From: Streptomyces scopuliridis RB72
GTDB taxonomy: Bacteria > Actinomycetota > Actinomycetes > Streptomycetales > Streptomycetaceae
Direction: 5' to 3'
Assembly: GCF_000718095.1 (NCBI RefSeq)
Contig: NZ_JOEI01000029.1
Coordinates: 62,001 to 126,000, forward strand
DNA length: 64,000 nt
Every line of letters begins with the position of its first letter. The stretch's first letter is position 1. A program made the translations under genes and the position numbers. The notes beneath the pieces were generated by a model that was not told the origin of the DNA, made no database searches, and saw only the letters and a program-made list of their open reading frames with translations. Shown here piece after piece: positions 15,377 to 24,334 of the stretch.

Positions 15377-17785
15377 GTGGCCAGTGAGTTCGGCGATGTG
15401 CTGCGGCGGCTGCGGGTCCGGGCGGGGCTGACCCAGGAGGGGTTGGCGGAGCATTCCGGGGTGAGCGTGCGCACCATCCGCGGCCTGGAAACCGGCACGC
15501 GCTCCAACCCGCGCATGACCACGGTGCAGGAGCTGGCCACAGCGCTGCCGCTCGGGCCCCGGGAGCGCGAGGAGTTACTCGGCGCCGCCGTCCGCCGGAA
15601 CCCGGACGGCGGCCAGCAGGACGAGTCCGCCATGGACGAGCCGGGTCCGGAGAAACCAGCTTCGGAAGAGCCGGGTTCAGAGGAACCACGATCGGAGGAA
15701 CCACGATCGGCGCAGTCGGCTTCGGGACAGCCGGCGTCGGCAGCGCATGACGCGCCGGCGGACGCGACCGAGCAACTCGCGAAGGCCGTGGCCGCCCGCT
15801 GGCAGCGCGAAGAGGAACAGCGGCAGATCCAGGACCCGTTCCCGCTGCCGGTCCGCTGGCGGGCGGCCCCGGAGGAGCTGACCGACCACTGGGCCAACAT
15901 CCTCCGTCTCCCGGCGGGAGCCGCGGCCGACCCGCTGGACCTGAACGGCGAGCTGGACGGCATCGCCGAGCTGTACCGAAGCATCCCGTCCGGGCGACTG
16001 GTGGTGCTGGGGAGATCCGGCTCGGGCAAGACGATCCTGGCCCTGCGCTTCGTCCTCGACCGCCTCACGTCACGGACCCCCGCGGAGCCCGTTCCGGTGA
16101 TCTTCAGCATCGGCGCATGGAACCCCACCGCCATCACCCTGCGGGACTGGCTGACCGGCCAACTGACCCGCGACCACCCCGGCTACGCCGCCCAGGGCCC
16201 CGACAAGACGACCCTGGCCTCCGCCCTGGTCGAGTCCGGCCGCGTACTCCCGGTCCTGGACGGCTTCGACGAGATCGCCGACGGCCTGCGCCGCCCCGCG
16301 CTGGAAGCCCTCAACGCCACCACCCTCCCCCTGCTGCTCACCAGCCGCCCCGCCGAATACGCCGCCGCGGTCGCCGAAACCGACGTACTGACCTCCGCCG
16401 CCGCGCTCGAACTCATCAACCTCACCCTCGACGACCTGTCCAACTACCTCCCCCGCACCACCCGAAAGCCCGGCCGCGCGAACCCCGCCGGGAACGCCTG
16501 GGACCCCGTACTGACCACACTGCGCGAGCAGTCGCAGGACCAGCCGGCATCCCCCCTCGCCGCGGTCCTGGCCAACCCGCTGATGGTCGCGCTCGCCCGC
16601 ACCGTCTACAGCGACACCCCGGACCACGACCCGGCCTCACTCCTCGACACCGAGCGATTCGGCAGCCCGGACGAGCTGGAAGACCATCTCCTGGACAACT
16701 TCATCCCCACCGTCTACCGCCGCCGACTCCCCCAGGCCCCGGGCACCCGACCACACCCCACCTTCGACCCGGAACGCGCCCGACACTGGCTCGGCTACCT
16801 CGCCCACCACCTCAACCGGCTCGAAACCCCCGACCTGGCCTGGTGGCGACTCGGCGGCGGACTGCGCCGCTCCACACGCACCCTGGTCACCGCACTGGTG
16901 ACAGGACTGGTCATCGGCCTCGTCGACTGCGCCATCGCCACCGCCCTCGGCGCCTCGTTCCCGTTCCCGATCGTGGACGGGACGGTCGTCGGACTCCTTT
17001 CCGGACTCATGTTCGGGCTCGCGCACTGGCTCACGTTCGGGGTCAAGGACATACCGGTGACACCGTCCGTCGTACGCCTGCGAATCCGCGGCAGGCCAGG
17101 GACCATCCGGTGGAAGGCCGGCCCCCGACTGGTCATCGGGATGCTGGGCGGGTTGGTCTTCGGCCTCGGCTACGGATTCGTGTTCGGCGTGATGAACAGC
17201 AAGCCCGTCTGGAAGGCCGGGCTCTCGACCGTGCTGCACCTCGGGCTGGTCGACGGGATCGTCTACGGCCTGGTCTTCAGCGGCGGCGCCGGACTCACCT
17301 TCTGCCTCCTCGGCCTACTGGAAAGCCCCCTCGACATCCGCTCCGCCGTCCACCCACGCAGCCTCCTGAATACCAACCGCGGCACAGTGACCACCCAACT
17401 ACTCGTCTGGGCGCCCACCTTCGGGGCCGTGGTCGGGTTCGGAGCCGGAGCAGTGGTCGACCTCCTGCAGGGGTCACTGGGTCCACTCATCTGGAGCCCC
17501 GCCGCCGGACTCGCACTCGGAACCATCAGTGGCCTCGGCGGCGCCCTCGGATACACGCTCACCATGACCGCCTGGGGCCAGTGGCTCGTACTCTCCCGGA
17601 TCTGGCTGCCCTTGACCGGACGCCTGCCCTGGGCCGTCGTCGCCTTCCTCGATGACGCCTACCGGCGCGGCGTACTGCGCCAGGCCGGCGCGGTCTACCA
17701 GTTCCGCCACGCCCGCCTGCAACACCACCTGGCCCAGGCCCATCGAACACCCCCCGCCCCCGGCCGGCCGGCCCGTCGGAGATAG
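15377..17785 (+). CDS. XRE-HTH / NACHT NTPase / multi-pass membrane fusion protein
   Basis: The 802-aa product has an XRE helix-turn-helix (residues 4-60), an acidic low-complexity linker with repeated SEEPRS-type units (about 85-115), a NACHT STAND NTPase with Walker A GRSGSGKT (about 212) and Walker B VLDGFDE (about 293), and a C-terminal half with at least six membrane helices (from about residue 503). STAND NTPases switch on by nucleotide-driven assembly and act in regulation or phage defence. The GTG start follows GGAAAGG. Codon 67 is TTA, so translation should depend on the bldA tRNA. It is divergent from the LuxR-BTAD regulator. Confidence 0.85.
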   Translation: MASEFGDVLRRLRVRAGLTQEGLAEHSGVSVRTIRGLETGTRSNPRMTTVQELATALPLGPREREELLGAAVRRNPDGGQQDESAMDEPGPEKPASEEPGSEEPRSEEPRSAQSASGQPASAAHDAPADATEQLAKAVAARWQREEEQRQIQDPFPLPVRWRAAPEELTDHWANILRLPAGAAADPLDLNGELDGIAELYRSIPSGRLVVLGRSGSGKTILALRFVLDRLTSRTPAEPVPVIFSIGAWNPTAITLRDWLTGQLTRDHPGYAAQGPDKTTLASALVESGRVLPVLDGFDEIADGLRRPALEALNATTLPLLLTSRPAEYAAAVAETDVLTSAAALELINLTLDDLSNYLPRTTRKPGRANPAGNAWDPVLTTLREQSQDQPASPLAAVLANPLMVALARTVYSDTPDHDPASLLDTERFGSPDELEDHLLDNFIPTVYRRRLPQAPGTRPHPTFDPERARHWLGYLAHHLNRLETPDLAWWRLGGGLRRSTRTLVTALVTGLVIGLVDCAIATALGASFPFPIVDGTVVGLLSGLMFGLAHWLTFGVKDIPVTPSVVRLRIRGRPGTIRWKAGPRLVIGMLGGLVFGLGYGFVFGVMNSKPVWKAGLSTVLHLGLVDGIVYGLVFSGGAGLTFCLLGLLESPLDIRSAVHPRSLLNTNRGTVTTQLLVWAPTFGAVVGFGAGAVVDLLQGSLGPLIWSPAAGLALGTISGLGGALGYTLTMTAWGQWLVLSRIWLPLTGRLPWAVVAFLDDAYRRGVLRQAGAVYQFRHARLQHHLAQAHRTPPAPGRPARRR

Positions 17786-17945
17786 CGCGTCCGGGTGTAC
17801 CAAGACGTACTACTACGCCAACCAGCACCTGGACGGCGGCATCCCCGTCCCGGTGTGCTACCCGGCCAGTGCCGGCCCCTGGCTCAACGGCCAGAACACC
17901 CCGGACGTGCTACGCCACGACTCCTCGTTGCCGGACAGGGTCTAG
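17786..17945 (+). pseudogene. Unrecognised coding-like fragment
   Basis: A frame different from that of the preceding gene reads TKTYYYANQHLDGGIPVPVC and on to TPDVLRHDSSLPDRV before a TAG. It is coding-like but has no start. It abuts the rearranged end of the esterase gene and may be debris from the same rearrangement. I do not recognise the family. Confidence 0.25.
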
Positions 17946-19149
17946 GGCCTGTCTTCAAAGTCCCGCCTGCCCGGCGACGCCCGGCACGCACGCTCGCGGC
18001 GTTGTCGGGATCACCCCAGTACGTCCAGTACTGGGGCGACCGGGCCGCGGGCAGCGTGTCGCCGAGGGCGGTGGTCAGCCGGGGGGTGTCGACAACATAG
18101 CGGTCGTCCGGGAGCGCGTACAGGAGTCCTTCTACGGTGTCCGGTGGCGGGGTGTCCACCCCCTGGTGCCGGATCGTGCCGAGGGCCGTGGCCAGGAAAC
18201 CGTACTCCTCGCCCAGATGCGCACTCACGATCGCGCCGGCGCTCCACCACTCCAGCGGCAGGCCGCCCATCCGCATCGTGCTTCTGTTCCGCTGGAGATG
18301 GCCGTTGTGGGCGTGGACCAGAGCCGGGCCTCGTTCGGCGAGGGCGAGGAGGTTGTGGGCCATCATCTGGTCCCGCACGCTCACCAGCCGGGTCATGCGG
18401 GCCGGTGAGGTGTCTGCCATCCAGTAGTGGTAGCGCAGCAGGCCGGCGGCGGTGCGCCCGTACAGGCGCGCCCGGTCCCAGTCGTCCCGCGAGGTCGCCG
18501 TGATCAGGTGCGGTGTCTGCGCGTCGAGCAGCGCCGCCAGGTCGTCGGCGAGCAGCCGCAGCTCCCTGGCCCCGGCCGACTGCCCCACGGACTGGGCCGG
18601 GTCCATCATCGCGGCGGGATTGGTCCACCGGTCGTCGGCGCCGAGCAGGCGGTCGAGCGTTTCCGCGGTGCAGGGGAGCAGGTCCGCGTCCACCCGGGCC
18701 GCGAGGTAGCCGTGGAGCGCGGTGAGGGCCTGCCGGGGGCTCGCGGCGCCGGTGATCTCCAGCGGGCCGTCGAAACCGGCGAAGCGGAGCCGCTCGGACG
18801 CGGGCCGGCCGTCGTTGTACGCCCGTATCCAACGGACGAGTTCGCGGTTGGCCGCGGACGCGCCCCACCCGTGGCTGAATCCGCCCTCCATGACCTCGTC
18901 GAGGGTGCCCGTGCCCGAGGTGACGTGGTCGTCCACGACCAGGCCCATCATGCAGTCGCTCTCGATCGCGATCGTCCCGTAGCCCTCCTGCTCGACGAGC
19001 TGCCGAAAGAGGTCGTTGCGCAGGTCGAGCAGAGTGTCCTCGCCGTGGGTGGGCTCGCCCAAGGCGAGCAGCCGCGGCCGGGCCGGAAGCAGCTTCATGA
19101 CGGCGGCGGCCTCGACGGCATGGGCGGTGTCCTTGATGTCAGTAGCCAT
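17884..19149 (-). CDS. Erythromycin esterase-family protein with foreign C-terminus
   Basis: The 421-aa product matches the erythromycin esterase (Ere) superfamily over its first ~370 residues: ALGEPTHGEDTLLDLRN near residue 31, the Glu in IAIESDCMMG, EGGFSHGW, RFAGFDGP and HAHNGHLQRNRSTM. Ere enzymes open macrolactones; this chromosomal branch has no proven substrate. After about residue 373 the expected tail is replaced by a stretch (YWTYWGDPDNAASVRAGRRR) that runs into hairpin-bearing non-homologous DNA, pointing to a 3' rearrangement. The gene is divergent from a TioE-type regulator across a 58-bp gap holding an operator-like dyad. Confidence 0.8.
   Translation of the reverse strand: MATDIKDTAHAVEAAAVMKLLPARPRLLALGEPTHGEDTLLDLRNDLFRQLVEQEGYGTIAIESDCMMGLVVDDHVTSGTGTLDEVMEGGFSHGWGASAANRELVRWIRAYNDGRPASERLRFAGFDGPLEITGAASPRQALTALHGYLAARVDADLLPCTAETLDRLLGADDRWTNPAAMMDPAQSVGQSAGARELRLLADDLAALLDAQTPHLITATSRDDWDRARLYGRTAAGLLRYHYWMADTSPARMTRLVSVRDQMMAHNLLALAERGPALVHAHNGHLQRNRSTMRMGGLPLEWWSAGAIVSAHLGEEYGFLATALGTIRHQGVDTPPPDTVEGLLYALPDDRYVVDTPRLTTALGDTLPAARSPQYWTYWGDPDNAASVRAGRRRAGGTLKTGPRPCPATRSRGVARPGCSGR
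18014..18036. repeat. Perfect inverted repeat, 9-bp arms, 5-nt loop
   Basis: CCCCAGTAC (18014-18022) pairs exactly with GTACTGGGG (18028-18036). It lies at the point where the esterase reading frame stops resembling its family. It may be the end of a mobile or repetitive element or a bidirectional terminator for the convergent genes. Confidence 0.65.
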
Positions 19150-19152
19150 GCC

Positions 19153-19170
19153 TTCAACGGTATCGTTGAA
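19153..19170. promoter_or_regulatory. 18-bp dyad, candidate operator of the TioE-type regulator
   Basis: TTCAACG (19153-19159) and CGTTGAA (19164-19170) are perfect inverted arms around GTAT. The dyad begins 4 bp upstream of the esterase ATG and lies 38 bp upstream of the regulator ATG. Binding there would cover the esterase promoter start region. Confidence 0.6.
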
Positions 19171-19207
19171 CCTTCAGTGGAAACTCTCCCGCGATATCGG
19201 CAGGCTC

Positions 19208-19942
19208 ATGGGGCGAAACCTTCAAAACGGCGAGCGGCTCAGGCCGGTTGATCTGGCGCGTCGGCATGGTCTGTCCACACAGGCCGTCAGGAACTACGAG
19301 GAGGCCGGCATCCTTCCGGCCGCCGGGCGCACAGCCCACGGCTACCGCACCTATACCCCTTTGCACGCACGGGCCTTGGGCGCGTTCCTCGCCCTCGTGC
19401 CCGGCCACGGCCACCAGACGGCGACGTCGATCATGCGGGCGGTGAACGAGGGCGTGGTCGACGAGGCGTTCCGCCTCATCGATGAGAGCCACGCCCAGCT
19501 CCTTGAGGACCGGCGGACACTCCAAGCCGTGGAGAGCGCCCTTCGCGACCTGGAGCCCACCCCGGCGTCCGAACCCGACGCGGCGGTGTCCGGGCCCGGC
19601 GGCACGTTCATCGGGCCGCTGGCGGGGAAGCTCGGAATCCGGTCCGCCACGCTGCGCAAATGGGAGCGCGCCGGGCTGGTGCGCCCGCGCCGCGACCCCC
19701 GGACCGGGTACCGCGTCTACGACGAGGCCGACGTACGGGACGCCCGGCTGGCCCACCAACTCAGGCGGGGCGGCTACCTGCTGGAGCAGATCGCCCCGTT
19801 GATCGCCCAGGTACGGGCGGCCGGCGGGCTGGAGCCGCTGGAGACCGCCCTCCGCGACTGGCGCGGCCGGCTGTCCGCCCGCGGGCGCGCGATGCTGGCC
19901 GGGGCCGCCGAGTTGGAGGCGTACCTCCGCGATCGCGGATGA
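19208..19942 (+). CDS. TioE-family double MerR-type transcriptional regulator
   Basis: The 244-aa product contains two MerR helix-turn-helix units: residues 9-60 (RPVDLARRHGLSTQAVRNYE ... AHGYRTYTPLHARAL) and residues 137-190 (IGPLAGKLGIRSATLRKWE ... TGYRVYDEADVRDARL). Two MerR domains in one chain define the TioE-type regulators. ATG 19208 is the first start after the divergent dyad; no strong ribosome site is seen. It probably represses the divergent esterase gene. Confidence 0.82.
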   Translation: MGRNLQNGERLRPVDLARRHGLSTQAVRNYEEAGILPAAGRTAHGYRTYTPLHARALGAFLALVPGHGHQTATSIMRAVNEGVVDEAFRLIDESHAQLLEDRRTLQAVESALRDLEPTPASEPDAAVSGPGGTFIGPLAGKLGIRSATLRKWERAGLVRPRRDPRTGYRVYDEADVRDARLAHQLRRGGYLLEQIAPLIAQVRAAGGLEPLETALRDWRGRLSARGRAMLAGAAELEAYLRDRG

Positions 19943-20057
19943 GACCTCGGCCGCCTGCCGAAGAAAAACTCCCAGAACACACGTGTTCGGCACCGTCGTC
20001 GGGAGGATGGAACCGGCAGCGGGGCCGGCCCCGGCGGCGGGCGACTCCGGCCGCCCT

Positions 20058-20750
20058 TCACTCCCCTCGGACCGCAGGGTTCCTGCAGAGCCAGCCGTTG
20101 ATGGCGAAGCGGCTGTCCGCGTGCTCCCTGCTGGGGCAGCTGACCCTTCTGACCTCGTGCAATGCCGACGGGGCGAAGAAGATGACGCTGTTGTGCTCGG
20201 GGGGGTAGTCCCGGTAGGAGCACTCCTTCGGGTCCAGGGTTCCGTCCATGCGCAGGGGCGCGGCCGTGTCGTACATCCGCAGGGCCCCGCCGCTGAAAGC
20301 CACGGGAGTCCGGTGCATGTAGTAGACGAAGGTCACCACACGGTTGGCGGCCAGCATCCCCTTGGCCGCCTCATGGCTGCTGACGTCCTGGTGCGGCTGG
20401 TAGAAGTCGCCGTCGTTATGGATGTTCAGGGCGAAGGCGGGCTCGGTGCCCTCGCAGGAGATGCCCAGCGCCCGCTCGACCGGGCCGCGCACCTTGTTGA
20501 TGGCGTCGGTCAGTTCCTCGGCTTCGAAGCCGACATGGCTGAGGGCACGACGAGTACGGGTGTCCACCTGGTTGCCCCGTACGCGTGAGGGATACAGGTC
20601 TTCCTGGGCGGCGTGGGTCGCACGGCTCAGCAGCAGCTCGGCGGTCTCTTCCGCCAGGAAATGGGAGATACGACAGACTTTCGTCGACAGTTGCCACGTC
20701 GCGTTCTCGCCCGGTGATGGCCGCATGGGAAGGTCGACCGCTCCAGTCAT
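20058..20750 (-). CDS. 2-oxoglutarate/Fe(II)-dependent oxygenase (prolyl-4-hydroxylase-like)
   Basis: The 230-aa product shows the double-stranded beta-helix iron site: HQDVS (H-x-D) near residue 119, the distal His in ALHEVRRVS near residue 203 and the 2OG-binding Arg soon after, in RFAINGW. The front half resembles P4H-type proteins (FLAEETAELLLSRA, EDLYPSRVRG). It would hydroxylate or desaturate a substrate using O2 and 2-oxoglutarate. It is divergent from the RiPP operon and has its own promoter, so it is a likely tailoring enzyme; the target residue is unknown. Confidence 0.8.
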   Translation of the reverse strand: MTGAVDLPMRPSPGENATWQLSTKVCRISHFLAEETAELLLSRATHAAQEDLYPSRVRGNQVDTRTRRALSHVGFEAEELTDAINKVRGPVERALGISCEGTEPAFALNIHNDGDFYQPHQDVSSHEAAKGMLAANRVVTFVYYMHRTPVAFSGGALRMYDTAAPLRMDGTLDPKECSYRDYPPEHNSVIFFAPSALHEVRRVSCPSREHADSRFAINGWLCRNPAVRGE

Positions 20751-20786
20751 TCGATTCCCCTTATTCGCCGCACAATTGAGGCAGTG

Positions 20787-20815
20787 ACGATAACCGTGTG
20801 ACGAGAGAGCGTCAA
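20787..20815 (-). promoter_or_regulatory. Promoter of the 2OG oxygenase gene
   Basis: On the minus strand TTGACG (20815-20810) and TATCGT (20792-20787) are separated by 17 nt. The expected transcript starts about 30 nt upstream of the ATG at 20750, which has an AAGGGG ribosome site. Confidence 0.65.
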
Positions 20816-20888
20816 CCGCGCTTCTCCCACCCCCGCTTCCTCATATGTGATGGGCAACCGGGCTGTACGGAATGCACGACGTGTCCGC

Positions 20889-20906
20889 CGCGTATGTGCT
20901 TCGTAC
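20889..20906 (+). promoter_or_regulatory. SARP-type heptamer pair in front of the RiPP operon (box A)
   Basis: CGCGTAT-GTGC-TTCGTAC forms two direct heptamers 11 bp apart, the spacing bound by SARP regulators. A GACACT -10-like element begins 10 nt after the second heptamer (20917-20922), and the ATG at 20930 follows directly, implying a leaderless transcript. The same heptamer pair occurs at 41505-41522 with the same spacing to an AAGACT element. Confidence 0.65.
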
Positions 20907-20929
20907 GAACGGCCGCGACACTGATCCTC

Positions 20930-22036
20930 ATGCATTCGTCGAGCGGCGCACGAATCCCCGATCTCGCTACGGTCAACTCGCTTCTCTCACGCCAGGATCT
21001 TGGCGAACTCCTGCCGGAGACGGTGGTCAGCCATTCAGGACGTCATCGCAAGTGCTCGGGGTTCACGACTTCGGGTCGCGGGGTCTTCGTCAAGCAGATG
21101 AACGCAGCGCCGGGGCAACAGGCACCCGGACTCGAAAGGGCCAAGCAATTCGAGAGAATTCGGGTTCCCGGACTCCGTACGCCTGAACTTCTCGGATCGG
21201 ACGAGGAGAACAATCTCCTTGTCTTCGATCTGGTACCGGACGCCGAGCCCGCCAACGAATTGGCACGCGAATCCGGTTTCGGGCCTGAACTCGCCCACCA
21301 CATCGGCGAGGTGATCGGACGCCTCCATGAGCTGCCGCTGTCCGAGGACATTTCCATCGACACCTCCCTGCCGCCGTATCCGCCGCTGAACTCCCTGGAC
21401 GGCCTGACCGTCGGACAGTTCCAGACCTCCAGTGCCGCCGTCCTCCAGGGCTGGCGTCTTCTCCAGGAGGATCAGCCCGTCGTGGACGCGGTGCGGGCCC
21501 TGCGTCACGGCGAGGAGACCGCGCCGAAAGCGCCCTCGCACTGCGACTTCCGGCTCGACCAGATCCTGGTCTCCGGGCAGGGTCCGCACATCGTCGACTG
21601 GGAGGAGTTCCGGTTCGGGGACCCGGCCCGGGACGTGGGGATGTTCGTCGGAGAGTGGCTGTATCTGGCCGCGGACCGGGCCGCCCGCGTTCTGCATACG
21701 GGAGACGCGGGCCGGCCGAGATCCGCGACGGGTGCGACACGTGAGGAGATCTCCGCGCAGACCGTCATCGAGTTGCGGACGGTGCAGCCCACTGTCAAGG
21801 CGTTCTGGGACGGCTACAGGTCCTCGCGCGGCACGCCGGATCCCGATCTGCCGCGCCGCGCGATCTCGTACGCCGGCTGGCATCTGTACGACCGGATGTT
21901 CAACGTCGTCGCCCGGATGGCGCTCCTCAGCGCGACCCAGTACGTGGCCAACGGGATGGGCCGCAGGGCTCTGCTGGCCCCCGATGGCTTCGCCCGGCTT
22001 CTGGAGATGGGAGAGTTCGATGCCCGCAGCAATTGA
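20930..22036 (+). CDS. APH-fold kinase-like RiPP enzyme (LxmK/TvaC-like)
   Basis: The 368-aa product has an aminoglycoside-phosphotransferase fold: a lysine-bearing strand FVKQM, LLVFDLVPD, the Brenner-type catalytic loop SHCDFRLDQILV near residue 202 and the metal site HIVDWEEFRFGDPARD. In class V lanthipeptide and thioamitide pathways such proteins work with HopA1-type partners to phosphorylate and then eliminate Ser/Thr. The adjacent HopA1 gene, overlapping by 17 nt, supports that role. The first 16 residues (SSGA-x2-PD-x-AT-x-N pattern) recur in a small ORF at 41360-41482. The start is probably leaderless. Confidence 0.78.
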   Translation: MHSSSGARIPDLATVNSLLSRQDLGELLPETVVSHSGRHRKCSGFTTSGRGVFVKQMNAAPGQQAPGLERAKQFERIRVPGLRTPELLGSDEENNLLVFDLVPDAEPANELARESGFGPELAHHIGEVIGRLHELPLSEDISIDTSLPPYPPLNSLDGLTVGQFQTSSAAVLQGWRLLQEDQPVVDAVRALRHGEETAPKAPSHCDFRLDQILVSGQGPHIVDWEEFRFGDPARDVGMFVGEWLYLAADRAARVLHTGDAGRPRSATGATREEISAQTVIELRTVQPTVKAFWDGYRSSRGTPDPDLPRRAISYAGWHLYDRMFNVVARMALLSATQYVANGMGRRALLAPDGFARLLEMGEFDARSN

Positions 22037-23003
22037 CACCCTGGATCCGGCTCTCGCCCGTGAGCTGGAGCAGGTCGTGGTGCGGACCGACGGATGCACC
22101 GCGGTCGTGGACGGTCACAAGCTGGAGGCGAACACTCCCCGCCATCTCTCCATCTACCTGCGGTGGGCGCTGTACGAGTTCCTCCACTCGGGCCGGCCGG
22201 CCGACATGTACAAGAACAAGGACGTGGAGCGGGACGCCGCGCTCGAAGCCCGGCTCACGGAGGCCATACCCCATCGGAACTCGGTCACCAGCGCCCGGGT
22301 GCACGAGCGGCGGGACGGAGAGCTCCTGGTCACCATCGACGGCACACGGGTACGTGTGCCGGTGGAGCGAGTGGTCACCGATGCCCCGTACCACGGTGAT
22401 GACGTGGTGTACCTCGCCATGCCGGCCGCACGGCCCGCCCTCTCGCCCGGGTTCTTCCTCACCGACGGCAGCCGGGGACGCTCCGTCCGCAAACCGACTC
22501 TGCGCCTCTACGTGAATCTGGAGAGCCTGGCCGCGGCCGAGGAGGCCTGGCGCCTCGTCCTCAACTGCCTGGAGGACAGGGGCGTTCCGTACCGGCTCAA
22601 GGTCGCTTCCTCCCCTCATCTGGTGCCGCGGCGCGATGCCCTTGTCGCCTATCTGGGCCCGGAGTCCTGGGACGCGGTGGCGGAGGTGGCCTCCTGTGTC
22701 GTGGACCTTCCGGGGCGGGGCTCCAAGGTCTCCGTCTTCGCGGAGCAGGTGGCGCCGGGCGTGTCCGTGGCCTGGCAGCCGTTCGCCGAGAGGTCCGGAG
22801 GCCAGACGGGCCGGAGTTTCGGGCAGCATCGGGCCACGGCCGTCGCCGAAGGCCTGGTCGGCCATGTGCTCGGCACCCGTGCGGGAACGCGTGAGGAGGC
22901 GGTGGCCGGCGCCCTGTTCGACGCGGGCGTCGACCCGTCCGCTCCCTACCGGAACCTGGATTCGCCGCAGATCGGCTTCGACACCGTCGGCTCGGCCCGA
23001 TGA
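22020..23003 (+). CDS. HopA1-family protein (LxmY/TvaD-like RiPP lyase partner)
   Basis: The 327-aa product resembles the HopA1 (T3SS effector) family found in RiPP clusters: a helical front part (RHLSIYLRWALYEFLHSG), the GDDVVYLAMPAA segment, FFLTDGS, YVNLESLAAAEEAWRLVL, YRLKVASSPHLVPRRDALV and a C-terminal FGQHRATAVAEGLV. In class V lanthipeptides the HopA1 protein is paired with the APH-like kinase for dehydration. GGGAG precedes its ATG inside the kinase gene, and its stop overlaps the YcaO start by ATGA. The assignment rests on pattern and on the kinase pair next to it. Confidence 0.78.
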   Translation: MPAAIDTLDPALARELEQVVVRTDGCTAVVDGHKLEANTPRHLSIYLRWALYEFLHSGRPADMYKNKDVERDAALEARLTEAIPHRNSVTSARVHERRDGELLVTIDGTRVRVPVERVVTDAPYHGDDVVYLAMPAARPALSPGFFLTDGSRGRSVRKPTLRLYVNLESLAAAEEAWRLVLNCLEDRGVPYRLKVASSPHLVPRRDALVAYLGPESWDAVAEVASCVVDLPGRGSKVSVFAEQVAPGVSVAWQPFAERSGGQTGRSFGQHRATAVAEGLVGHVLGTRAGTREEAVAGALFDAGVDPSAPYRNLDSPQIGFDTVGSAR

Positions 23004-24334
23004 CCCGGGGGGCGGCGCGGACACGGTCGGCGGGCGTCGTCTCCCCCGCCGGCGCGCCCTTCGGCGACGCACTCGCGGCAGGACTGCGCGCGCTCGTGTC
23101 CCCTTACGGAGTCATGTCCGAGGTCCTGCCGGGGGCCCCGGTGAGGGGGCTCCGTCGGCTGTCCCTCGCCTCGGCGCGGATCGGCGGGGCTCCCGGCGTC
23201 GAGCGCCCCGACGAGTTCAGGGGTGCCGGACGGTCGCTGGACGGGCCGGAACAGGCCGCCCTCACAGCCATCGCCGAGGGAGCGGAACGCTACGCGGGCG
23301 CGGACTTTCCCGGTGAACGGGAAGTGTGGGCCACGGCCGCCGAACTCGACGGCCGCGTCCTGGACATGAGTGCCTTGCCCAAGTGCTCACCGCGCGAGTA
23401 CAGCAGCGGCCGCTGCCCGGTGACCCCGTACGACCCCCACCAGCGCATCAGGTGGACTCAAGGTCTCGACCTGGCGACCACGGAGCCGATGTGGGTCCCG
23501 GCCGTCATGGCCCGCCACGGCATCCGGCGGCTCGCCGGCGCGGAAGGCTTCTGGAACCGGATCTCGACCGGGTACGCGGTGCATTCCGATCCCGTCGAGG
23601 CGATCGTGCGCGGTATCGCCGAAGTCTGCGAGCGAGACGCGGCCGCGATCACCTGGCTGCAGATGCTGCCCCTGCGCCGGATCACTTTCGACACACCGAC
23701 GGACGACTTGAGCACACTGATCGAATACAGCGACCGGCACTTCATGGACACGTACTTCTTCGACGCCACCACCGACATGGGAGTGCCCACCGTCTACTGC
23801 GTGCAGACCTCGGAGTACGACGAGGCATGCCGCCAGATCGTCGGCTGCGCCACCGGACGCGACCTTCCGGAGGCCGCGGCGAAAACCCTGCTCGAAACCA
23901 TCCCGGCCCGTGCCCTCTTCCACCGCGAGGACCCCGGAAGCTTTGGCCTGATCATGGCGGGAGCCGAACTCATGGGAAAGGCGCGGCGGCGGCAGTCCTT
24001 CGATTTCCTGCTCGGCGGCCACGGCGATACCCGGCGGCAGAGCCCTCCCGGTCAGCCGACGCTGCCCACCGATTCCACCGCCGCGCTCCAGCAGTTGCTC
24101 CGGGCTCTCGGCGGGCGCGGGATGCAGGCGGTGGCCGTGGACCGGACCACCCGGGAATTGGAGCTCGCCGGGCTGACCGCCGTCTGCGTGGTCATCCCCG
24201 CCCTGCAGCCGCTGACCTTTCATCGGTACGGCCAGTACCGGGCACATCCAAGGCTTTACGACGCACCCGCGCACATGGGCCATTCCGTACGTCGAGAGGA
24301 GGAGCTGAACCCGTGGCCGCAGCCCTTTCTCTGA
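23000..24334 (+). CDS. YcaO-domain cyclodehydratase/thioamidation enzyme
   Basis: The 444-aa YcaO protein carries the ATP-site signatures: the Glu-rich AEGAERYAGADFP near residue 92, STGYAVHSDPVEAIVRGIAEVCERDA near residue 190 and a Pro-rich C-terminus NPWPQPFL, like the PxPxP ends of azoline-forming YcaOs. It activates a backbone amide with ATP so that a Cys, Ser or Thr side chain cyclises to an azoline. The E1-like partner gene overlaps its 3' end, as in azole clusters. No TfuA gene is near, which argues for azoline formation over thioamidation. The ATG overlaps the upstream stop. Confidence 0.9.
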   Translation: MTRGAARTRSAGVVSPAGAPFGDALAAGLRALVSPYGVMSEVLPGAPVRGLRRLSLASARIGGAPGVERPDEFRGAGRSLDGPEQAALTAIAEGAERYAGADFPGEREVWATAAELDGRVLDMSALPKCSPREYSSGRCPVTPYDPHQRIRWTQGLDLATTEPMWVPAVMARHGIRRLAGAEGFWNRISTGYAVHSDPVEAIVRGIAEVCERDAAAITWLQMLPLRRITFDTPTDDLSTLIEYSDRHFMDTYFFDATTDMGVPTVYCVQTSEYDEACRQIVGCATGRDLPEAAAKTLLETIPARALFHREDPGSFGLIMAGAELMGKARRRQSFDFLLGGHGDTRRQSPPGQPTLPTDSTAALQQLLRALGGRGMQAVAVDRTTRELELAGLTAVCVVIPALQPLTFHRYGQYRAHPRLYDAPAHMGHSVRREEELNPWPQPFL

